A program made the position numbers and the translations under genes. 64,000 bases of DNA from Pseudosulfitobacter sp. DSM 107133. Lineage in GTDB: Bacteria; Pseudomonadota; Alphaproteobacteria; Rhodobacterales; Rhodobacteraceae. Below the pieces are notes generated by a model. The model was not told the DNA's origin, made no database searches, and saw only the letters and a list, made by a program, of their open reading frames with translations. Numbering within the stretch: the first letter of the stretch is position 1; the number at the start of each line of letters is the position of its first letter. The stretch spans positions 1-64,000 of the forward strand of contig NZ_CP085156.1 in the NCBI RefSeq assembly GCF_022788695.1, written 5' to 3'. Below are positions 35,365 through 44,152 of the stretch, in pieces.

Positions 35365-36294
35365 ATGACCGATATCATACGCACCGAACGGCTTCGCGGC
35401 ATCATGATGCGCGGCCCGGGCCTGACCCGGACATTGCCCTTCTACGAAGACATGTGGGGCCTGAAACTGGCTCATGCCGAGGACGGCACAGCGCTCTTGC
35501 GCGGCACCGGGGAGGAGGCGTTTCTCTACGGGCTGAAGGATGGGTCGGTGTTTGGCATCGAGTACATCCATTTCGCCATGCCCGACCGCGCCAGCATGGA
35601 TGCGCTTCACGCGCAGTGCCTGGCCAAGGGCGCGCCGGTTCTGGGCACGCCCGCGGAGTTCGACGACTGGTCCGGCGGCTATGGCTTCGAGGTGCTGGAT
35701 CCGGACAATCGCCGCCTGCGCTTTCGCTGTGACGCCCGTACGCTGGACGAAGAGCCGGAATGGGCCAAGCCGCGCAAAGTGAGCCACGTGGTTCTGAACG
35801 CGCCCGAAATGGAGGCGACGCAGGCGTTCTACGAAACCGTTCTGGGCTTCCGCGTGTCGGATTATTCCGCCGACCAGATGGTCTTTCTGCGCTGCAACAC
35901 CGATCACCACGCGATAGCGCTGGTGCGCGGTGACTATGCCAGTGTCAACCACGTGGCGTTCGAAATGCCGACGCTGAACGAATTCATGCGCGGCATCGGC
36001 CGGATGAAACAGAAGGGCCATGTGCCGACCTGGGGGCCGGGGCGGCACGGGCCGGGCGACAACCCGTTTGCCTATTTCGTCTCGCCCTCGGGCTTCGTGA
36101 TCGAGTTCACCTCGGAGGTGCAGCAGATCGACGAAGCGACCCACGAGGCGCAGGTCTGGCCGCGCGACGACCCCGAGAAGATGGATCAATGGATGACCGC
36201 AGGCCCGCCGACCCCGGCGCAGCGCGCGGTAATGCAGGGGCGGCCCGATCCGGGCTTTCCCGAACTTCGGACCAAGGCTGAAGGAGCCGCGTGA
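35365..36294 (+). CDS. type I extradiol ring-cleavage dioxygenase (VOC fold)
   Basis: 309 residues with two vicinal-oxygen-chelate modules. The C-terminal module has the three iron ligands of type I extradiol enzymes: His141 (VSHVVL), His196 (VNHVAFEM) and Glu247 (GFVIEFTSE), with Tyr237 and a preceding His in GRHGPGDNPFAY. It should cleave a catechol-like intermediate next to the diol. The last roughly 45 residues are an extension after the glutamate. A GGGAGAGGA ribosome site is present. Confidence 0.85.
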   Translation: MTDIIRTERLRGIMMRGPGLTRTLPFYEDMWGLKLAHAEDGTALLRGTGEEAFLYGLKDGSVFGIEYIHFAMPDRASMDALHAQCLAKGAPVLGTPAEFDDWSGGYGFEVLDPDNRRLRFRCDARTLDEEPEWAKPRKVSHVVLNAPEMEATQAFYETVLGFRVSDYSADQMVFLRCNTDHHAIALVRGDYASVNHVAFEMPTLNEFMRGIGRMKQKGHVPTWGPGRHGPGDNPFAYFVSPSGFVIEFTSEVQQIDEATHEAQVWPRDDPEKMDQWMTAGPPTPAQRAVMQGRPDPGFPELRTKAEGAA

Positions 36295-37082
36295 TGCGAT
36301 ACGATTACGACAAATGCGTGGCGGTGGTGACCGGGGGGTCCTCGGGCATCGGGCTGGCCACCGTCCGCCTGCTCTTGGAAAGCGGTGCGCGGGTGGCCTT
36401 CTGCGCCCGCAACGAGGCGCGGCTGAACGACGTGGTGGCGGTTCTGAAGCGCGACTTCGGCGACGACAACGTGCTGACGGCGGCGTTTTCGGTGCTCGAC
36501 AAGGACGCGGTCACCGGCTTTGCCGACCTGGTGCGCGACACCTGGGGGCGTTGCGACCTGCTGGTCAACAACGCGGGCCAGGGCCGGATCTCGACCTTCG
36601 AGGACACCACCGACGACGACTGGCGCGCCGAATACGAACTGAAGCTGTTTTCCCAGGTGCTGCCGATCCGTGCCTTCTTGCCGATGCTGCGCGAGGCCGA
36701 AGGCGCGATTGTCGCCGTCAACTCGCTGCTCGCCTACCAGCCCGAGCCGCACATGGTCTGCACCTCTTCGGCCCGTGCCGGGGTGCAGAACCTGCTGAAA
36801 TCGCTCTCGGTCGAACTGGCGCCCGAGGTGCGGGTCAACTCTGTGCTCATGGGTCTGATCGGCTCGGGCCAATGGACCCGCCGCTTTGCCGAGCGCGAAG
36901 ACCAATCCGTCAGCCGCGCCGAATGGTACGGCGCGCTGGCCGAGAAGAAAGGCATCCCGCTGCGCCGTCTGGGCGAGGCCGAGGAAGCCGCCAATGCCAT
37001 CGCCTTTCTGGGTTCCAGAGCGGCCAGCTACATCACCGGTGCCCAGCTCGAAGTTTCGGGCGGCCTGTCCCGGCATATTTGA
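36294..37082 (+). CDS. atypical SDR without the YxxxK motif (SDR-2)
   Basis: 262 residues with a normal cofactor site (TGGSSGIGLATV, NNAGQG) but the region where classical SDRs carry Tyr-x-x-x-Lys reads MVCTSSARAGVQNLLKSL, so both catalytic Tyr and Lys are missing (Thr and Arg in place). The C-terminus is normal (ITGAQLEVSGG). I recall a branch of SDRs with this TSxARAG form, so it is probably a real variant rather than a damaged gene. The ATG overlaps the preceding stop. Confidence 0.8.
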   Translation: MRYDYDKCVAVVTGGSSGIGLATVRLLLESGARVAFCARNEARLNDVVAVLKRDFGDDNVLTAAFSVLDKDAVTGFADLVRDTWGRCDLLVNNAGQGRISTFEDTTDDDWRAEYELKLFSQVLPIRAFLPMLREAEGAIVAVNSLLAYQPEPHMVCTSSARAGVQNLLKSLSVELAPEVRVNSVLMGLIGSGQWTRRFAEREDQSVSRAEWYGALAEKKGIPLRRLGEAEEAANAIAFLGSRAASYITGAQLEVSGGLSRHI

Positions 37083-37094
37083 GGAATGCGGACC

Positions 37095-38768
37095 ATGAAA
37101 CACGATACCATCAGCAAGACCGAAACCGTCGGCGATTTCATCGCGCATTATCTGGCCGAGGTCGGGGTGACCACGATGTTCGGCGTGATCTCGATCCATA
37201 ACATGCCCATTCTCGACGCCGTGGCGCGACAGGGCCGCATCCGTTTCGTCCCCGCCCGCGGCGAGGCCGGGGCGATGAACATGGCGGATGCCTATGCGCG
37301 GGTCTCCGGCGGACTTGGCGTCTGCATCACCTCGACCGGCACGGCGGCGGGCAATGCCGCCGGGGCTCAGGCCGAGGCGCTGACCGCGGGTAGCCGGGTG
37401 CTGCATATCACCACGCAGGTCGATCTCGGCTATGCCGACCGTGACCGCGCGGCGATCCATGACGTGCCGCGCCAGCCGGAAATGCTGCGCGGCGTGTCGA
37501 AGTCGGTGCACCGGATGTGGGATGCCAATGGCGCGGTCGGTGCTCTGACAGCGGCGGTATCGGATGCGCTCTCGGCGCCTTCGGGGCCGGTGAGCCTTGA
37601 AATCCCGGTGGATGTGCAACGCTCGCCCGCCGTGGTCATGGCGACGGTGCATGCGCCCGTGCCGACCCGGCCGGTTGCGCCGCAATCGGCGGTGGAAGAG
37701 ATGGCGCGGCTGATCGCACAGGCCAAGCGCCCGCTGGTCTGGCTGGGCGGCGGCGCGCGGGGTGCGGTGGCCGAGGCAACCGAACTGATGCGTCGTGGCG
37801 TGGGGGTCGTGACCTCGACCAACGGGCGCGGCGTGGTCTCCGAGGAAGACTCCGCCAACCTCGGCGCCTTCAACATGGGCCCCGACGCGATGGAGCTTTA
37901 CGGCTCTTGCGACCTGATGCTGGTGGTGGGCTCGCGCCTGCGCGGCAACGAGACCCGCAACAACAAGATGCCGCTGCCGCGTCCCCTGTTGCAGATCGAT
38001 GCCGACGCGGGGCAGGGCGGGCGCAACTACCCGGTGGATGTCTTCGCCCATGGCGATGCGGCGGATACCCTGCGGCGGATCCTCGACCTGCTGCCCGAAA
38101 AGCTCGACACGGACGAAAGCCTGCGCTTTGACATCGCACGCCTGCGGGCCCAGGCCGAAGGCCGTCTGCGCGATACCCTTGGGCCCTACACGGTGGTGGC
38201 CGAGGCGATCAGCGAAGCGGTCAGCAAGGGCGGCAACGCCTGGGTGCGCGACGTGACGATCTCGAATTCGACCTATGGCAACCGCTACGTGCGGCTCTCC
38301 GATCCGCGACAGGGCGTGCATGCGCTCGGCGGCGGCATCGGCCAGGGCGTGGCGATGGGCGTCGGCGCGGCGCTGGCCTCCGAGGGGCCCAAGGCGATCA
38401 CCCTTCTGGGCGATGGCGGCACCATGCTGGGGCTGGCCGAGATGATCACCGCGGTCGATGAAAACGCGCCGCTGGTCTACGTGCTGATGAACGATCAGGC
38501 CTATGGCGTGATCGAGAACATCCAGGATGCGCAATACGACAGCCGCCGACATTACTCCAAGGTCGCGGTGCCGGAGTTCGGGGCCTTCTGCGGCTCTATC
38601 AGGATGCCGCATGTCAAGGTCAGCGCGGTCGACGATTTCGAGGCTGCCCTGCAGGTGGCGCTTGCGGCCGAGGGTCCGCGCCTGATCGAGGTGGACATGT
38701 GCGCCATCGGCCCCTTTGCCGAAGCCTTCGCCGGTCCGCCCGCCGGGGCCGCAGGCAAGAAGGAGTAA
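37095..38768 (+). CDS. ThDP-dependent enzyme of the acetolactate synthase family
   Basis: 557 residues in the Pyr/central/PP order. The catalytic Glu is in ARGEAGAMNMADAYARV (about residue 57). The ThDP-Mg motif GDGGTMLGLAEM ... YVLMND is near residue 440. Members include acetolactate synthase, benzoylformate decarboxylase, oxalyl-CoA decarboxylase and C-C lyases. In this operon it could decarboxylate a 2-oxo acid from ring cleavage to an aldehyde for the ALDH downstream (inference). ATG at MKHDTI; another ATG 9 bases before is in frame. Confidence 0.85.
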   Translation: MKHDTISKTETVGDFIAHYLAEVGVTTMFGVISIHNMPILDAVARQGRIRFVPARGEAGAMNMADAYARVSGGLGVCITSTGTAAGNAAGAQAEALTAGSRVLHITTQVDLGYADRDRAAIHDVPRQPEMLRGVSKSVHRMWDANGAVGALTAAVSDALSAPSGPVSLEIPVDVQRSPAVVMATVHAPVPTRPVAPQSAVEEMARLIAQAKRPLVWLGGGARGAVAEATELMRRGVGVVTSTNGRGVVSEEDSANLGAFNMGPDAMELYGSCDLMLVVGSRLRGNETRNNKMPLPRPLLQIDADAGQGGRNYPVDVFAHGDAADTLRRILDLLPEKLDTDESLRFDIARLRAQAEGRLRDTLGPYTVVAEAISEAVSKGGNAWVRDVTISNSTYGNRYVRLSDPRQGVHALGGGIGQGVAMGVGAALASEGPKAITLLGDGGTMLGLAEMITAVDENAPLVYVLMNDQAYGVIENIQDAQYDSRRHYSKVAVPEFGAFCGSIRMPHVKVSAVDDFEAALQVALAAEGPRLIEVDMCAIGPFAEAFAGPPAGAAGKKE

Positions 38769-38771
38769 GCC

Positions 38772-39551
38772 ATGCATCTCGGCCTGGTTGGATACGGCAA
38801 TATCGGCAAATCGCTGCTCGATCTTCTGGGCGCGGAGGACCTCGCCCGGGTGACTGTGCTGGCGCGCCCGGGCAAGGCGGTGGCGCATCCGCGCGCCGAG
38901 GTGGCAGAGACCACCGAGGCCCTGATCGCCGCCCGCCCCGACCTGTTGGTCGAATGCGCCGGTCATGCGGCGGTGCGCGAAACGGTATTGCCTGCGCTGA
39001 AAGCCGGGATCGACGTCGTGCTGGTCTCTATCGGTGCGCTCAGCGATGCCGCGCTGGAGACCGCCCTGCACCGGGCGGCGCAAGACGGTGGCGCCATGCT
39101 GATCCTGCCTGCGGGCGCGATTGGCGGGATCGACCTTCTGGCCGCCATGGCGCCCGCCGGCGGGCTGGAGGTGCGCTACACCGGCACCAAGCCGCCCCAG
39201 GCCTGGCGGGGCACACCGGCGGAAGACCGGATCGACCTCGACGGCCTGACCGAAGCGACGGTGTTCTTTTCCGGCACCGCCCGCGACGTCGCACAGGCCT
39301 TTCCCAAGAATGCCAATGTCGCGGCAACGCTGGCGCTGGCAGGCGCGGGTATGGATGCGACGCAGGTGGAGCTGGTGGCGGACCCGACAGCGGCGGGCAA
39401 CCGGCACGCCTATGCCGTGACCTCCCCGCTGGGCGATTACGAGATCCGGATCGACAACCGGGCCTCGAACGGCAACGCCAAGACCAGCGCGGCAACGATC
39501 TATTCGGTGCTGCGCGAGATAAGAAACCGCAAAGGACCGGTGGTGATCTGA
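38772..39551 (+). CDS. L-aspartate dehydrogenase-like (NadX family) enzyme
   Basis: 259 residues: Rossmann motif GLVGYGNIGKSLL, LVECAGHAAVRETVLPALKAG, PAGAIGGIDLLAAM and NANVAATLALAGAGMDATQVELVADP, the pattern of the aspartate dehydrogenase/DUF108 family. Those enzymes oxidise aspartate to iminoaspartate with NAD(P) or catalyse the reverse amination. Such a gene in an aromatic-type operon suggests that an amino or imino acid intermediate is handled. Three bases after the ThDP gene. Confidence 0.85.
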   Translation: MHLGLVGYGNIGKSLLDLLGAEDLARVTVLARPGKAVAHPRAEVAETTEALIAARPDLLVECAGHAAVRETVLPALKAGIDVVLVSIGALSDAALETALHRAAQDGGAMLILPAGAIGGIDLLAAMAPAGGLEVRYTGTKPPQAWRGTPAEDRIDLDGLTEATVFFSGTARDVAQAFPKNANVAATLALAGAGMDATQVELVADPTAAGNRHAYAVTSPLGDYEIRIDNRASNGNAKTSAATIYSVLREIRNRKGPVVI

Positions 39552-39552
39552 G

Positions 39553-41052
39553 ATGAAAATGGAACGCGATATCCTGCCCTCCGGGGCGCTCTTCATCGGT
39601 GGCGACTGGCGCGAGGGCCGCGGGGCCGAGATCGCCTCGGTCTTTCCCGCCGATGGCACGTTGAACCGCACTCTCAAGGGGGCCTCTGCCGCGGATGGCG
39701 AAGAGGCGATTGCCCGCGCCAGGGCCGCGCAGCCCGCCTGGGGTGCCTTGAAACCGCATGAACGGGCGCGGGTGCTGCATGCGATTGCCGACGGGATCGA
39801 GGCCAACACGGGCCGCATCTCGCAGATCCAGTCCTGCGACACCGGCAAGACCCTCGCCGAAACCGCCGCACTGGCCGGGTCCGCCGCGGGAACCTTCCGC
39901 TATTTCGCCGCCGTGGCCGAGACCATGGACGACGACCTGACCGCGCAACGCGGCGGCGCGCTGACGCTCTCGGTGCATGAACCGATGGGCGTGGTGGGCG
40001 CGATCACGCCGTGGAATTCCCCTATCGCCTCGGATGCGCAGAAGCTGGCCCCGGCGCTGGCCGCGGGCAACGCCGTCATCCTCAAACCCGCCTCCTGGTC
40101 ACCACTCACGGCACTGGAACTGGCGCGGATCGTCGATGAGGCGGGGCTGCCCAAGGGCCTGCTTTCGGTGCTGCCCGGTTCGGGACGCGAGATCGGCAAC
40201 CTGCTGGTCGAGCATCCCGACATCGCCAAGATCAGCTTTACCGGCGGCACCGTCACCGGGCGCAACCTGGCGGAAAAGGCCGGGCGCAAGCTGATGCCGG
40301 TGAGCCTTGAGCTGGGCGGCAAGTCGCCCACCATCGTCTTCGACGATGCCGATATCGAGGTGGCTTTGGCGGGCATCCTCTTCGGGGTGTTTTCCTCCAC
40401 CGGGCAAAGCTGCATCGCCGGGTCGCGGCTGTTCGTGCAGCGCGGCATCTATGACGATTTCGTTTCCCGGTTGGTCGCGGCGACCAAGCGGTTGCGGGTC
40501 GGCCATTCCTTTGAGCCCGGCACCCAGGTCGGGCCGCTGATCCACGAGGACCACCGCCAGGAGGTCGCGGGCCATGTCGCCCGCGCGCTGGAGGACGGTG
40601 GCAGGCTGCTGTGCGGCGGGGCGGCGCCCGATGGGGCCGCGTTTGCCAATGGCAGCTTCTACCTGCCGACGATCATCGAAGGGTTGGACAATACCTCGCG
40701 CCTGTGCCGTGAAGAGGTCTTTGGCCCGGTGCTGGCCGTGCTGCCCTTTGACGACGAGGCAGACGTGATCGCCCAGGGCAACGACAACGACTATGGCCTC
40801 GCCTGCGGCATCTGGACCCGCGATTTCCCGCGGGCCTGGCGGCTGGCGCGGGCGATCCGGGCGGGCACCGTCTGGATCAACACCTACAAGCAATTCTCGA
40901 TCTCGACCCCGTTCGGCGGCGATGGCGCCAGCGGGATCGGGCGCGAAAAGGGCCGTCAGGGGCTGCGCGCCTATATGCGTCAGAAGGCGATCTATGCCGA
41001 TCTGACCGGCGAACCGCATCCATGGGCGGCAGATGTGGTGAGGGCAGAATGA
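39553..41052 (+). CDS. aldehyde dehydrogenase
   Basis: 499-residue NAD(P)-dependent ALDH, full length. General base Glu in LELGGKSPTIVF (about residue 255), catalytic Cys in GQSCIAGSRLF, PWNSPIASDAQKLAPAL and the C-terminal INTYKQFSISTPFGG. It resembles the betaine/hydroxymuconic semialdehyde type. The substrate is probably the aldehyde made by an upstream enzyme. Overlaps the reductase gene by four bases. Confidence 0.9.
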   Translation: MKMERDILPSGALFIGGDWREGRGAEIASVFPADGTLNRTLKGASAADGEEAIARARAAQPAWGALKPHERARVLHAIADGIEANTGRISQIQSCDTGKTLAETAALAGSAAGTFRYFAAVAETMDDDLTAQRGGALTLSVHEPMGVVGAITPWNSPIASDAQKLAPALAAGNAVILKPASWSPLTALELARIVDEAGLPKGLLSVLPGSGREIGNLLVEHPDIAKISFTGGTVTGRNLAEKAGRKLMPVSLELGGKSPTIVFDDADIEVALAGILFGVFSSTGQSCIAGSRLFVQRGIYDDFVSRLVAATKRLRVGHSFEPGTQVGPLIHEDHRQEVAGHVARALEDGGRLLCGGAAPDGAAFANGSFYLPTIIEGLDNTSRLCREEVFGPVLAVLPFDDEADVIAQGNDNDYGLACGIWTRDFPRAWRLARAIRAGTVWINTYKQFSISTPFGGDGASGIGREKGRQGLRAYMRQKAIYADLTGEPHPWAADVVRAE

Positions 41053-42266
41053 CCGGACAGATTGCAATCATCGGCGCCGGGCCTTCGGGCTGTTTCCTGG
41101 CGCAGGCCTTGCTCAAGGCGCAACCCGACCTGCGGGTTGACCTGATCGACCGGCTGCCGGTGCCTTACGGGCTGGTGCGCTATGGCGTGGCGGCGGACCA
41201 CCAGGGCACCAAGGCCGTCACGCGCCAGTTCGCCCGGCTGTTCGAGCGGCAGGGCGCGCGGTTTTTCGGAAACGTCGGTGTCGGCACGGCAGTAACGCTG
41301 GACGATCTGCGCGGCGCCTATGACGCGGTGGTGCTGGCCGCGGGCCTTTCGGCGGACCGGGCGCTTGGTATCCCCGGTGGCGATCTGCCCGGCGTGCATG
41401 GCGCGGGCAAGCTGACACGGGCGCTGTACGAACATCCCGAGGCCGAGGCGCTGCCGGAGCTGGGGCCGAACCCGCTGATCGTCGGCAATGGCAACGTGGC
41501 GATTGACCTGCTGCGGCTGCTGGCCAAGTCGCCCGAGGAGTTCGACGGATCGGACCTGGGCGCCGGCCCGAGCGACTGGCTGGCGGGCAGCGGTATCGAG
41601 GAAATCACTATCACCGGACGCTCGCCCGCGGCGGCGGCGAAATTCGACACGGTGATGATCAAGGAACTGGGCAAGCTGACAGGTGTCACCATCCGCGTCA
41701 TCGGCGCGGGCGACAGCGACGACCCCGAGGCGCAGAAGAAACTGGCTGCCCTGACCGCGCTGGAAGGCGGCGACGGGCCGCGGCGCATCACCTTCCGCTT
41801 CGGGCTGACGCCGCTGGCGGTCGAAGGCGAGGGACAGGCCGCAGCGGTGCGGTTTGACAGCGCCGAGGGCGAAGAGGTGCTGGCCTGCACCTCCGTTCTG
41901 ACCGCCATCGGCTTTGACACGCCGGGCGATCTGCCCCGCGATGCGCTTTTGCAGGACGAACAAGACGGCGGGCTGGCCGCGGGGCTCTACGCCACCGGCT
42001 GGTTCCGGCGCGGCCCGCGCGGCACCATCCCGGACAACCGGGCCGATGCCAAGGCGCTGGCCGACCGTATCCTGGGCGAGCTGACCCCCGATCCGGCGAA
42101 ACCAGGCGCCGCGATCCTGCAAGGTCTCGACGCGATTACCGATTACGACGGCTGGTGCCGCATCGACAGTGCCGAGACCGCAAATCCACCGCCCGGACGT
42201 TGCCGGGCCAAGATCACCACCCGCGAGGCCATGCTGACCCTCGCCCGACAGGAGGACATGCAATGA
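41049..42266 (+). CDS. FprA/adrenodoxin reductase-type NADPH reductase
   Basis: 405-residue FAD protein of the adrenodoxin-reductase branch: FAD motif IGAGPSGCFLA, PVPYGLVRYGVAADHQGTK, NADPH site GNGNVAIDLLRLL and the C-terminal ATGWFRRGPRGTIPDNRADA. Reductases of this type reduce ferredoxins or flavodoxins from NADPH. The gene overlaps the flavodoxin gene (ATGA), a strong sign of partnership. It also overlaps the ALDH stop. Confidence 0.88.
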   Translation: MTGQIAIIGAGPSGCFLAQALLKAQPDLRVDLIDRLPVPYGLVRYGVAADHQGTKAVTRQFARLFERQGARFFGNVGVGTAVTLDDLRGAYDAVVLAAGLSADRALGIPGGDLPGVHGAGKLTRALYEHPEAEALPELGPNPLIVGNGNVAIDLLRLLAKSPEEFDGSDLGAGPSDWLAGSGIEEITITGRSPAAAAKFDTVMIKELGKLTGVTIRVIGAGDSDDPEAQKKLAALTALEGGDGPRRITFRFGLTPLAVEGEGQAAAVRFDSAEGEEVLACTSVLTAIGFDTPGDLPRDALLQDEQDGGLAAGLYATGWFRRGPRGTIPDNRADAKALADRILGELTPDPAKPGAAILQGLDAITDYDGWCRIDSAETANPPPGRCRAKITTREAMLTLARQEDMQ

Positions 42267-42730
42267 ACATCCAGGTGCTTTACGGAACCGAAACCGGCAA
42301 TGCCGAAATGCTGGCCGAAGACATCGCCGCCGAACTGGAAGCGGAGCACGAGGTCACAGCGACCAACCTGTCGGATTTCGACCCTGCGGACTTCGATCGC
42401 GGCACGCTCTACCTGCTGGTCTGCTCGACCTATGGCGACGGCGAACTGCCCGCCTCGGCCCAGCCCTTTGCCGAGAAGATGGAAGCCGAACAGCCCGACC
42501 TGACCGGCGTGCATTTCGGCATCTTCGGCATGGGCGACAGCGAGTATGAAGAGACCTTCAACGGCGGTCCCGCGACCCTGGCCGAACTGATGATCGCGCG
42601 CGGGGCGACGCAACTGGGCGAGCGGATCGCGCATGATGCCTCGGGCGCGGACATGGCCGAGGACCTGGCCTTTCCCTGGGCCGAAGAGATCGTCGGCATG
42701 GCCAGCGACGCACTGGGACAGGCGGCATGA
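42263..42730 (+). CDS. flavodoxin (MioC/CysJ-like FMN protein)
   Basis: 155 residues: FMN phosphate loop YGTETGNAEMLA (residues 7-18), CSTYGDGELPASA and FGMGDSEYEETFNGG, all three FMN loops present. The protein is acidic. Short single-domain flavodoxins carry one or two electrons to an oxygenase. With no ferredoxin gene in the operon, it is the likely donor to the Rieske oxygenase 8.5 kb upstream (inference). Cindoxin of the cineole P450 is a known analogue for another oxygenase class. Confidence 0.88.
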   Translation: MNIQVLYGTETGNAEMLAEDIAAELEAEHEVTATNLSDFDPADFDRGTLYLLVCSTYGDGELPASAQPFAEKMEAEQPDLTGVHFGIFGMGDSEYEETFNGGPATLAELMIARGATQLGERIAHDASGADMAEDLAFPWAEEIVGMASDALGQAA

Positions 42731-43329
42731 CCACGGCGGCAGAGATCCGAGAGCGCCTGACCCGACCCTGGCAGCATGGCGCGCACGCGAATTTTCGCGG
42801 CGTGACCTGTGACGAGGCGCTGGACCTGTCGGGCCTGGCGCTGGATGGTGTTGATTTCACCGGGGCACAGTTCCGCGGCGGGATCGACGCCCGGGGCGCG
42901 CGGTTCGACGGGCTGGCGTGGTTTCGCGACGTGGGCATCGACGGCCCGGCGCGATTTGACGGCGCGGTCTTCATGAACGACGCGCGGTTCGAAGGGGCGC
43001 AGTTCAATGGCCCCGCGCAGTTCCACGAGGCCGAATTCCGCGGCATCGGGCGCTTCGACGGCGCGCGCTTTGCCGATGGTGCGGATTTCGCCGGCACGAC
43101 CTGTTACGGCAATTTCTCGCTGCAATCGGTCGAGAGCCGCGGCGCGGTCAGTTTCGAAGGCAGCGAGTGGCTGGGCGGGCTCTGGTGTGACAATGCCCGT
43201 CTGCCCGACACGGTCGATCTGTCCGGGACCCAGGTGCATGGACGGCTCTGGCTGCGCCGGGCGCGCAAAGGCAATGCGGCGCTGCAATCGACGGATTTTG
43301 GCATGTCTTTCGGCTATACCTACATCTGA
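42727..43329 (+). CDS. pentapeptide-repeat-like protein
   Basis: 200 residues; from about residue 25 to 160 a repeated five-residue pattern with Phe or Leu in the centre (ARFDG, AVFMN, ARFEG, AQFNG, AQFHE, AEFRG, ARFAD) which folds as a right-handed four-sided helix. No signal peptide. It overlaps flavodoxin by four bases and is the last operon gene, ending 10 bases inside the convergent IclR-2 gene. Function unknown; such proteins may be scaffolds. Confidence 0.75.
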   Translation: MTTAAEIRERLTRPWQHGAHANFRGVTCDEALDLSGLALDGVDFTGAQFRGGIDARGARFDGLAWFRDVGIDGPARFDGAVFMNDARFEGAQFNGPAQFHEAEFRGIGRFDGARFADGADFAGTTCYGNFSLQSVESRGAVSFEGSEWLGGLWCDNARLPDTVDLSGTQVHGRLWLRRARKGNAALQSTDFGMSFGYTYI

Positions 43330-44141
43330 TCGGCAGCCCAGCCGCGATAGCCCAGGGCTTCCGAGATCTCCTGCGCTGCGTCTTTCAGCGTGCGCTCGAT
43401 CAATGCCGCCTGCTCGGTGCCCTCGGTGAAGATACTGGCGTAGCCGGTGACGTTGATCGCTGCCACGGCCTCGCCCCGGTGATCATAGACCGGGGCGGCG
43501 GCGGATCCGATCTCGGGCTCGAAGTTGGCCATGCTCCAGGACACCCCCCGCGCGCGGTCGTCGGCTAGCTGGTCCATCAGCGCATCGAGCGTGGTGCGAG
43601 TCTTGGCGGTATAGGCTTCCAGTGGATAGTCGGCATAGAGCGCCTGCAACTCCTGGCGTTTCAGTTCGGCCAGGAGAATCCGGCCGATGGTGGTGGCATG
43701 GGCGGGCAGCCGGGTGCCTTCGCGCACCGTGCTGGCCAGATGCGACACCGGGGTTTCGCGCGCCAGATAGACGATCTCATGGCCTTCGCGCACCCCGAGA
43801 TGCGCCGACAGTTTCAGTTTTTCGACCAGCTTCGACAGCACCGGTCGTGCCGAGGGCACGATGCCGCGGTCATTCAACGCTTCTGCGGCGAGCGAGATCA
43901 GCCCGGTGCCCAGCCGGTAGCCGCCCTCGTCGGGCAGCGCCTCGATGATGCGTTCGGCCTCCAGCGTCGCAAGGATGCGGATCAAGGTGGTGCGGTTGAC
44001 GCCGGTGGCCTTGGCCGCGCCGCTGATCTTGCGGCAGCGGTTGCCAGCCGCAATATAGCGCAGGACCGCCAGAGCGCGCACCACGGGCTGCACGGAATAC
44101 TCCGGCCGCTTGGCCCCCTCGGTGACGGTTTTGTTCATCAT
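43320..44141 (-). CDS. IclR-family transcriptional regulator (IclR-2)
   Basis: 273 residues with HTH (CRKISGAAKATGVNRTTLIRILATLEAERII) and IclR effector domain (SAHLGVREGHEIVYLA, ARGVSWSMANFEPEIGSAAAPVYDHRGEAVAAINVTGY). Convergent with the end of the catabolic operon. A perfect palindrome, GTTCA-N4-TGAAC, 12 bases upstream of the start is shared with the operon promoter at 29.7 kb, so this protein probably controls both itself and the operon. Two ATGs in a row at the start. Confidence 0.9.
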   Translation of the reverse strand: MMNKTVTEGAKRPEYSVQPVVRALAVLRYIAAGNRCRKISGAAKATGVNRTTLIRILATLEAERIIEALPDEGGYRLGTGLISLAAEALNDRGIVPSARPVLSKLVEKLKLSAHLGVREGHEIVYLARETPVSHLASTVREGTRLPAHATTIGRILLAELKRQELQALYADYPLEAYTAKTRTTLDALMDQLADDRARGVSWSMANFEPEIGSAAAPVYDHRGEAVAAINVTGYASIFTEGTEQAALIERTLKDAAQEISEALGYRGWAADQM

Positions 44142-44152
44142 GGCTCCGCTTT

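Noticed and set aside
36186..39848. 1220-residue open frame on the minus strand opposite SDR-2, ThDP enzyme and NadX-like genes
   Set aside because: Antisense shadow in GC-rich DNA: low-complexity His/Arg/Gly-rich translation, no domain, and the plus strand carries well-formed enzymes.
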